The position numbers and the translations under genes were made by a program. Positions 55,601-64,000 of a stretch of 64,000 nt of DNA are shown here, piece after piece. The notes beneath the pieces are model-generated. The model made no database searches. It was not told the DNA's origin and was given only the letters and a program-made list of their open reading frames with translations. Each line of letters opens with the position of its first letter. Position 1 is the stretch's first letter. Source of the stretch: Dolomedes plantarius (taxonomy: Eukaryota; Arthropoda; Arachnida; Araneae; Dolomedidae); the NCBI GenBank assembly GCA_907164885.2, contig OU015501.1, forward strand, positions 58,748,119-58,812,118, written 5' to 3'.

Positions 55601-58600
55601 TATAAAACAGTATAGATGATAAAAATATCTGAATGTTTCTTTCTTTATTTTTTTTATTTTTTTAATTAATTTATTTTTTTATTTATTTATTTATTTTTTT
55701 TTATTTAAAGGGTGAAAGGGTTTTGAGCTATCCCTGTTTTCTGATTACCCATACACACTCGTATATTAATTTGCTCAGATGTCATCTATGTTAAAATAAT
55801 ATGTCTATTAAATTTTAGTACACCTTCTAAACATTCAACAACTATACTTTCTTCAGTGCTGTGAAATAATTGAATCCTACATTTGAATATTCAAATATAC
55901 CTTATCATCAATGCTATGTTTTTTATGCATTCTTTATGAGAAGTACTCAAAATGTCGAAGATCAGTTATAAATGCAGATTTGGTGCCATTGACAATAAAA
56001 ATTGATACATAAAGAAATAACTTACATGAATTTCGCCCATCTCAATTCACAAGGGATTTCGAGGCTAGTATGAAATGTTAAATCCCCGAGAATTTCGTTT
56101 TACAGGCTTAGCTGAACTTAAGTATGCGCAATAGAGTGAGATTTTTTGGGGGGAAACTTTTAACTCTAAAGGTGTGCGTTTAAATCTGAATATAGTTTGT
56201 GCCTTGTTTCTCTTTTTATTTATAGTTAAAAATTGCAATGGTATTAATTGTTTATACAGTGGCCTTTCACCTCTCATGTGCTTTCAAAGCGCTTACAGGA
56301 GTACTCTGTTTAAGCTTGAAAGAGAGACAAAATATAAACAGCTTCAATTCAACTGAAGTAAGTTAAGAAATCTACACTCTTTAAATTTAAATAACTAGAT
56401 GATTTTAAACTATTTTTCTAGCGTTGTTGACAAAGTAAGGGCTTTTTCTCTGATGGTTAAATTAGAAGCACGAGCATTAATTGAATCATAACATTGTCTA
56501 ATTTGCTGAATATTCCATTTTAGAACGTTTCTACAAATGGACTGCACATTCGCGATAAACTCTTGTTACCGGATCTTCGTTTTTCCAGATTCCGTTTTAG
56601 AGTTCCTTTTTCTATTAATCTGATGTATTAATCTGTTCGTCTGTAATATCTTCTCAAATGAATATATCATGTAAGTTATATATACTGTCTCATTGATAAG
56701 AAAAGATTAGCATAAAAATATCTTTTTCGTTTAAATTGTATAATTTTTTTTAGTTCTCTAAAAGCACTGAAACAGTTATAAGGAAACGAATAAATGTAAT
56801 TTGTTCCTTAAACCGATGAATTTATTGGATATATTCTTCATTTTAAATGGAAAGTAAAATACAAGAAGTTCACAGGACATAATTGCCTTATTTAACTCTT
56901 GATAAATATACGTTTACATCAATATGATTTTATTTGTTGGGAAAATATCTATATCATTTGTATGATAAAGCATATGCTACATTATACTCAGTCAATGGCC
57001 GATAAGATGTCTCTCAATCAGTCATTTACTGACACATTTATACAGCCATTTGATGTCATACTATATTGAGGCTAAGATTTCACCTTTGCAGACTCAAACA
57101 AACTGTGCTTCATATTACTTATCTGACTTTCCAATGATGAGCAGAATACTTAAGCATGGGAAGAGTTTATCTTCACACAGTTTTTTTCCTTTTTATAATC
57201 ACATGTCTCAGTTACCTTTCAATTGCTGAAAGAGGGTTATCAAAGTGAAATAACTGGTATCAATTAAAATTTGATATATATAGGGGAAGGATAAAGGTAT
57301 TTATGGGGAAAAGTCCTCTCTGTACACAGAGGCAGTTCACATTAATATACATCCGTACAAAAGAACAAGAGAAGTGTACAAGAGAAGTGTGAAACAATAG
57401 TCCTAGTATACACCATCCCCCGCTATACTATAACTTTGTTTACACCAGGGTCCTAAAACTTATTCAGATTTAAAATTTTGACCGGCTGGTATATAAAAGG
57501 TATATAAAATATTGTGGAAAGGAAGGTGTATCTTTGCTATACGAGAAAATTTCTTTTAGTGTTTGATACGAAAAAAAAAAATGCTTTTAGAAAATATTTT
57601 ATTAAAATGAATAAGTACTGACTAATTTCTGGGAAAGAAAAATAAAGCATTTTATAAAGAAAAGCTCTCAAAATTTTCTCACGCAACAAGTACAGTAAAA
57701 ATGCTTCAAACTAAGCTAAACTATAAGATTTCAATTTTTTCCCATAGATGACCTGTATATCAAACTTGTATATTTTTCCATTTCTGTGCATTTTTGGAAT
57801 TCAAATATTTCTTAATCTTGATGGTACTTTTTGTCAAAATATTTGTCTTGAAAGAACAGCTAAGTGATTCCTAGAACTTATTGCAGTCTGTATTTAATGG
57901 TAGCGTGTTTGTATAAAGCGGGCACAACGCATATGTAACTGTCTTAGTGTATTTTCGATTCGTGACAATATAGAATCTCTCCGAGACTAAGACCTATATT
58001 ACTTTTTCTATTGTCTAATGCAAATCAGGTGTCTTACCTTATGCATATAGATTTGTTATGCTATGTACACTCATGCACATTTACCCATATGCTACTAACT
58101 CGTGAGATAAAAAAACCGAATGTTTCAATTGCCCTCCACCCCCCACCCCCCATTGAATCTCACCTGCCTGCTGTAAATTCACACCACAACTTCACGATCT
58201 TTCGGGACAATATTGTTTTATCCCACCCCTCTAAAAAGCATGAAACGAAAATACGTATCAAATATCAGCGATGCTCCCAATTTAATTACAGCGTTTGCAA
58301 TCCACACCTGCGTTTGCCTTGTTAGGTCTGCGTCCTGCGAAAATAATTTGACTTTAACCTTTAACCCCTATCCCTTTCAGCTGCGCAAATTAGAGGGGTC
58401 TTACAACCGGCTAAATGATTTTAGCTTCAGTATAATTGTGAATCAGATTTCAATTTGAACACTTCTGTTCGTAATATTAACGCCCCTCACTTGATTATTT
58501 TACACCATTATATACAAGCGTTACGTACCACCCACAGTTTCAATATGTTCCGCCCAACTATTCGCTGAGAGAGACTAGGGCTTATGTTTTAGTCCCTATT

Positions 58601-59651
58601 TATATACGTAGGATCCTCTTTCACTGCTCCTTTCATAGCTAATTTATTTATTTATTTATTTATTATTATTTATTTTTTTTAAGAAAAGAGGTCTACTTTG
58701 TACGTAAATGCTTTAATTTTTTTTTCCCATTTTGACGAAAATTCCTACGAAGGACATCTTTTAGGATGAAGGCCATCTGTGAAGGACTTTATACCACAAA
58801 CTGGTCATCTTTAATTTTACTGACTCTTAATTTTCTTCATCTCTAATTTTACTGACTTTTAATTGGACTGACTCAACTACATTGGTAAAATGTTTTAAAA
58901 GATTAAACGTTGATTGTTGTGGAAAAACAATATTTCATATAGTACGTTTACCCAATGGGAGTTTAGAAAAGCTTCTAAGATAGTGAAAATACTTTCACAT
59001 TTTTTGCTGCTATAATAGCTTTAAAATTAAGATAACTCTAGGCAATATTGTGAAATGAACATGTGTTCCAAAATACAGATAAAATTTTTTAGAACATAAT
59101 TTGTGAAACTGATCAGTTGATTTTTAGGACCCTTTTCTAAATTTATGATGAATTTGTTTTCATTTGACATGTTCCATGCAAAGAAACAGAAAAATTCACG
59201 TGCTACTAACCATATCATATTTGACAATATTATCACATTAATCAAATGCTTGTGAGATGAAATCTGATTAGATGCACATTATGTACACATTACACTTCTG
59301 GTATATCATTTACATATTATAATACTCCTGGTATATATTACATAATGCACTTTGTAAAATGTACCAGAAGTGTAAGCTTTGAAGTATTATGTTGTCAAAC
59401 ATCGTTTATACGTTTCTTGGTTGTACGTTTTTCTCAGTTAGGCAGGAATTTCCAAATCTCCGGTCACCAATTGTAACTCATCAATTGTAAACCCTTTTAC
59501 AGAAAGTTAGAACTCGAAAATATTCTGGCTTTGAAAATATTTTAGTAGCAATATCAAATATATTTGAACATATCTTTATTCAGAAAAATAATGAATATTT
59601 TATTTCAATTTTTAAATAGAAATTAACTCGTAATAGACACCAAGAACTTAA
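52613..59651. other. Intron 1 segment, nothing clearly recognised
   Basis: Seven kilobases of mostly AT-rich DNA. 52950-53240 is GC-richer with overlapping ORFs on both strands that resemble nothing I know. Simple T/A repeats lie at 55650-55700 and 58645-58680. A weak inverted pair around taccagaagtgta (about 59293-59305 and 59360-59372) could be a small MITE. No gene supported. Confidence 0.45.
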
Positions 59652-60431
59652 TCTATATATATAAAACAGTTCCGTAAATGACTGACTGACATACAACGCA
59701 CAGACCAAACCGCTAGACCTAAAGGGCTGAAATTTTGCATGGCGATTCTTCTTATAGTGTAGGGGTGCACTAAGAAAGACTTTTGAAAAATTCTTCTTAG
59801 ATTTTTAAATTAAATTTTTAAGCTGTTTTTGTAACTTTTTTAAAGTTTGCATTTAAAGTAACAATTTGAAGGTTATAAAATTTATATCACGAGAAAGATC
59901 ATAAAAATTCCTTTAAAATGAAATCATTTTGAAATATTTACCTCCATTTTCTGATTTTTGGTGAATTTTTAAAGATTAATTTTTAGAATTTAATTTTGTA
60001 AATGCTGATCACGTGATTTCTTTTTCTGGTACTTTAAATAAATTTATCATCACATGCAAAACGACGAAATAGACAAAAAAAAAATGTATCCTTGCTAATG
60101 CGGCAGACGATTGGACATTATCAAAAAAAAATATTAAAATACAGTAAAAGATATGTTCCCCAAACTGTACTATATTAACTGTACTGTATTCTTTAGTATG
60201 TCCTATTAGATTTAATTGAATATTTTCGTCTACATTATTTTGTCTATAAAAATATCCCTTACGATTTTTTTATAAATATATATATTTTTTTACACCAATT
60301 GTATACATTGATCGTCGTATTTATTATAAATATATATTATATAAATATTTTTCTTTTGGCATTAATTGCATACATTGACCGTTGTATTTAATTTGAATGT
60401 ACTCCGTAGCGAAGTGCGGGTTTTCAGCTAG
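59652..60431 (+). mobile_element. Helitron-like element D, complete
   Basis: A 780-bp element starting TCTATATATATAAAACAG and ending tttcagCTAG, inserted between A (59651) and T (60432). TC start, CTAG end and A/T target are the three Helitron hallmarks. A hairpin of CCGT..GC/GAA/GT.GCGG type ends about ten bases before CTAG. Non-coding, so it depends on an autonomous partner. This is the reference copy for the family in this window. Confidence 0.85.
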
Positions 60432-61200
60432 TTATAAATAAAACAGAATAACTTCTATTATACTCTACTGAGTTCTGACTAAATTTTATTTATACTTTTC
60501 TCTTTCAACAGGGCAAAGAGAAAACGGGAATTCTCAAAAGGGTTGATCATTTCACTCTGGAGATGAACTGTTAGCTCAATTTAATATGACAAGTAATGTG
60601 TTCGCTGACGAGCTGTAGTTATGAAGTCAAAAAGCACTCCACATATCTTAACAAAAATCTACTTTCAGCGATGCAGTGGTCGCTATTAAGGCTGTAAAAT
60701 CTATTTAACTGAGGATAATTTGAATAAGAATATTTAAAGACAACTACTCACGTAGAGCCATGAAATTCTCACAGAGCATTCCACAAAATCCGACAAATTG
60801 GGTTATAAACCCTTTTAAAGAAAGTTAGAAAATGAAAATACCCAAGCTCTGAAAATATTTTAGTAACAATATCAAATACATTTGAACATATCGTAATCCA
60901 AATAAATTCTGGATATTTTATATCGATTTTAAATAAAAAATTAACTCGTAATAGATACTAGGAAATTCATAAATAAGAGAAATATGTGATTTAACTCTTA
61001 ATTTAAGCTTGTGCAGCTCTCTATTTTGATGACTTCGACATTATTTACATAGAAAAAAAATTATTTTTAATATCACCTTTCATTCTCTTGCTTAATTTTC
61101 ATTTACATGTTATTCCCAATAATAGGTATTTTTCTCTATCCGAAACAAAAAAGATATTAATGACGCTCCCTCGTATTTATTTACATGTTTTTATTAACTC
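60432..61200. other. Intron 1 segment, nothing recognised
   Basis: AT-rich. Bases 60800-60960 repeat, imperfectly, sequence found just left of the Helitron at about 59490-59640 (landmarks agaaagttagaa, aatattttagtag/aacaatatc, aattaactcgtaatagac). Confidence 0.5.
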
Positions 61201-61612
61201 GCTTTCTTGTTTGTTTGTGTGTTTGTCCAGTCCAAATCTTGCAATCGATTTTTAACTAACTTCCCGACTAGCTAGACATTTGAAACTTTTAGAATAGCTC
61301 AGAACACGATGACAATGCATTATTTCAATACTTTTAGCCATCTTTAAACAGAATGAAATTAATTTTCAGTTATTTTCAGTTAATTTTGTTTTGTAGACTG
61401 GTGCAGCCCTCTATCGGCCAGGAAGGGAACGAAAAGTTAAACGCAAGTTAACTTTCAATTAACTTCATTTTCATTCAACTTGATGGGATAATTCATCAAA
61501 AAATTTTTAAAAAGTATTTATTATACATATCGTTGTCAAGTTTATATGATTCAACAGAAAATTTAAAAACATGGTATATAAAAAGTTCTTTTTATCTTGT
61601 AATTATTCTTAC
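61201..61612 (+). repeat. Unclassified interspersed repeat Y, copy 2
   Basis: Inverted relative to copy 1 at 21346-21864 and lacking that copy's internal duplication. It lies about 340 bases upstream of exon 2. No coding capacity or clear terminal structure, so the class is open. Confidence 0.85.
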
Positions 61613-61953
61613 ACTCAAATTTATACAAATTACGTATTTGTTTACTCTAAAATTACGCTAATTTTGTTTTTAGCCTGAATGCAAGGAATATTAAACTTAC
61701 TTGATAGTCACTGAATCCATAATGACGAATTCATAATATGCATAACCTCATCAAAGTATTTCTGAGGATCATTCAACACTGTTTTGAATTACATGCTATT
61801 GAAAGTTTTAAGAAAATTGTCAAGTAATTGTCAAGAGTTGTTCAGGGAACATGTCCACAAATTCTCATATAGTATTATTAAAAAATATAAACTTATTTCT
61901 CAATATTCTGGTATCAACAGGACTATTTAATAATTTTTTTTTTCTTTTTTCAG
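61613..61953. other. End of intron 1, with exon 2 acceptor
   Basis: AT-rich sequence ending in a pyrimidine tract (61934-61950) and cag. Nothing else recognised. Confidence 0.7.
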
Positions 61954-62008
61954 AGGTCTTTCACGTTTATTTTGGACGCCTTGGATATAGTCACCAAAAA
62001 TAATCTAA
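61954..62008 (+). CDS. Ser: Serrate/Jagged-type Notch ligand, exon 2 (end of MNNL domain)
   Basis: A 55-base exon encoding 18 codons plus one base (residues 119-136), beginning RSFTFILDALDIV. It is preceded by a long polypyrimidine tract ending in cag and followed by the donor gtaagtac. Joined to exon 1 it gives FRWT-RSFTFILDALD, which matches the Serrate/Jagged segment where an aromatic-rich strand follows the LPFSFRW motif. The phase 0 entry and phase 1 exit agree with the flanking exons. It is too short to be found by ORF length; the family alignment and splice sites identify it. It lies 53.7 kb from exon 1 and 1.5 kb from exon 3. Confidence 0.9.
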
Positions 62009-63494
62009 GTAAGTACTTGGCTCTCCAATGGATAAATTGTCTTTAAACTATTACTTTTGAGGTCTCGAGATTTTATATATATATATTACCTTACTTTTAA
62101 TCGTAAATACTAGGCTCACTACATTTTCATTTCAGTATCTCGTTATATGAAATTTTGTATACTTATACAGTGTTGTTTAGAGATGGAAATTCTAAATAAA
62201 AAAAAAATCAGAATGTAATTAATTAAGTTATTAATTAAAATCAGTTTGTTAATTAATCTATTTAAAAATGTTCCATGCGCATTAATTTTTGTCTCAGATA
62301 TCTAATTTTCTCTCTTACGCTAGCTTTATATAGTTATAATAAAAGTTAGTAGCAATATTTGATTTACAGTAATATTTATAAAAACTAGAAAAGAAATCGA
62401 TAAAAATAGGTCATTTTATGCAAAATTTTATAAAAAAAATGTTTTTGTTGTAAAAAATTGTATGTTGTTTTAAAATAGTATAATGAATTGATTACTAAGT
62501 TTTATTCTAACATATATAAATAATCATTTTATGAAATTTTACGAAAATTCAAGAAAAATTATGACGCATGGAACATTTTGAACTTACCGAAATGACATGA
62601 AAACTTGTTTTGAGAAAAATCGGATCAACATACTTTTTTTTAAAATTTAAAGCTGATGAGTTGCAGAATCATTTTCTGAAAGAAAAAAAAACCGTTTTGG
62701 GGACATATTTTTGTCAATCTGGAAGTCCATTTTCGCCTTAATATACCTTGGTTACTCATAAAATTCGCTAAAGTAATTAGAATATTAAACAAAAAAAAAT
62801 GTTACCTTTAAGACATTCAGTTATCGGGAGAGAGTAAGAGAGCGAAAGGAAAAAAAAATCCCAAAATATATACAGTGGAATCTCGATCTATCGTTTTTCA
62901 AGGGACCGATTGAAATGAACGATAAATGCGGGAAAACGATAGATGCGGAAACATAACAAAGCAATATGATCGTTGGGACTGGATAAAATGAACGACACAT
63001 ACGGAAAAACGATGGATCCGAAAACGATCGATCGAGATTTCACTGTATATTACTTTTGAAAAAAAAAGAGTCCTCGTTAATATGAAAATTTCGACCACGG
63101 GTCAAGTCTTGGTGCATATGAAAATTTCGTACAAGAGAAAAATGTTATATACATAATGTTTACGTCTAATATCTCTCAAGTAAAAATATATGTTACGATG
63201 ACGTCCTTTCAGAACGCGGAATATTTGTTTGACCTTATATTAAGGCTCTGTTTCTGAATAAGATGCTTAAATTTGTTATACGCATGAAGGATGTTCGAAT
63301 AAATATATATCCTTACTTTTTTACTTTTCAGTTTTGCTTCCTTCGGGAAGTTTTTTTATCAATATTTTTATCACAGTTATTGCCTGTTTGTAAAGAAATA
63401 CCTTCATATTTGTCATTATATTAAATGGTCTCTCTTTATTATATTTACTAGTTAATAAGTGTATCCTGAATAATACAAAAAATTATTTCTGCAG
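62009..63494 (+). other. Ser: Intron 2 of the Serrate/Jagged gene
   Basis: A 1,486-base intron from gtaagtac to tttctgcag, interrupting a codon after its first base. It is AT-rich, with a short TA run near 62075-62086 and one complete 173-bp MITE (62873-63045) about 450 bases before exon 3. I see nothing else in it. Confidence 0.9.
62873..63045. mobile_element. 173-bp MITE of a second TA-inserting family
   Basis: Ends CAGTGGAATCTCGATCTATC and, inverted, CGATCGAGATTTCACTG, with TA on both sides. Motifs such as aaaacgat and atgcgg(g)aaa recur inside. The TA target and CAG end resemble pogo/Tigger-type elements, but the sequence differs from the 316-334 bp family. Confidence 0.8.
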
Positions 63495-63749
63495 ATACAG
63501 CTCAGATCATTGAGCGAACAGTCTATTCCGGCATTATATTGCCTAGCACCGAATGGCATACGCTACTTCATACTGGTACAGCAGCAAAGATCAACTATAG
63601 GATTCGAGTGATGTGTGAACCTTACTACCACAACAGTACTTGCACTGTATTCTGCAGGCCAAGAAATGATAAATTTGGGCATTACACTTGTAACAGCAAG
63701 GGTGAAAAAATTTGCTTAGAAGGATGGAAGGGCGCCACTTGCGAAGAAG
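63495..63749 (+). CDS. Ser: Serrate/Jagged-type Notch ligand, exon 3 (DSL domain)
   Basis: This 255-base exon encodes residues 137-221 plus one base and carries the Notch-binding DSL domain. The six DSL cysteines are at 177, 186, 190, 202, 210 and 219, with spacing C-x8-C-x3-C-x11-C-x7-C-x8-C, the same as I recall for Jagged1 and Serrate. [14 protein letters not shown] at 189-202 is the conserved core; Phe197 corresponds to the receptor-contacting Phe of Jagged1. The upstream segment [13 protein letters not shown] links MNNL to DSL in the Serrate style. NST at 183-185 is a possible glycosylation site. The acceptor is tttctgcag, with the codon split A/AT. The donor is gaag/gtaagg, exit phase 1, so the first EGF repeat should follow in the next exon outside the window. 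Reading through the donor meets a stop at 63932-63934. A possible alternative acceptor six bases downstream (acag, ending 63500) would stay in frame. Confidence 0.95.
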
Positions 63750-64000
63750 GTAAGGAACTTTTATTGGATTATATTGGATTTCACAGTAAGGTTAGTGAAA
63801 TTTCAGAATTTTACATTTGTAAAAAACTTGAATTATTCCTAGGTGTGAAAAAAGATCTCCATGTCCTAGAATGTAATTTGGAAGAAAATAACGCATACAA
63901 AACTGTAGTGTCCTCCCATTGGATTTTCATTTAACTCAGTTGATTCATTTTGTGTTGAAGCTTTAACGCCCTTGTGTGTTTCGCAAATTACTTAGAGTCA

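Noticed and set aside
63750..63934. Continuation of the DSL exon frame to a stop as the true protein end
   Set aside because: A good donor (gaag/gtaagg) lies at the expected boundary and phase before the first EGF repeat; the extra residues do not resemble an EGF domain.

Overview
The window is eukaryotic nuclear DNA, very AT-rich, with long (TA)n tracts, several transposon families and genes interrupted by long introns. The only host gene I can support is the 5' part of a Serrate/Jagged-type Notch ligand on the + strand. Its exons resemble arthropod Serrate more than vertebrate Jagged or Delta. An arthropod is well supported. A chelicerate such as a spider is my guess from intron size and repeat style, and I cannot prove it from this sequence.

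Layout. 1-453 is the 5' end of a Tc1-like transposon running off the left edge. 454-1560 holds two head-to-tail Helitron-like elements. 1561-7866 is upstream flank with an inverted-terminus repeat, a tRNA-derived SINE, a TTAA-flanked MITE and a GC-rich island (7017-7300) that may belong to the promoter. Exon 1 (7867-8220) encodes the signal peptide and most of the MNNL domain. Intron 1 is about 53.7 kb (8221-61953). Exon 2 (61954-62008) and exon 3 (63495-63749) complete the MNNL region and the DSL domain. The EGF repeats, transmembrane segment and cytoplasmic tail lie beyond the right edge. The three exons join in frame (phases 0, 1, 1) into 221 codons plus one base.

Intron 1 carries most of the other features: five copies of a Tigger/pogo-like family (one keeping a transposase C-terminus, four short MITEs), one degraded mariner-type transposase, four copies of one tRNA-derived SINE family (one with a clean 13-bp target-site duplication), two more Helitron-like copies, two unclassified repeat families present as inverted copies, and tandem repeats with periods of about 44, 325, 255 and 140-197 bp. 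A few GC-richer, low-repeat blocks (22.06-22.43, 37.86-38.56 and 52.95-53.24 kb) are candidate regulatory DNA. Six exact TGTGGGAA (Su(H)/CSL-type) sites occur in intron 1.

I found no clear undescribed system. The points most worth following are the Su(H)-type sites in a Notch-ligand intron, a possible recursive splice site or 12-nt microexon near 25.82 kb, the parent-to-MITE series of the Tigger-like family, and the link between transposon ends and long (TA)n tracts.
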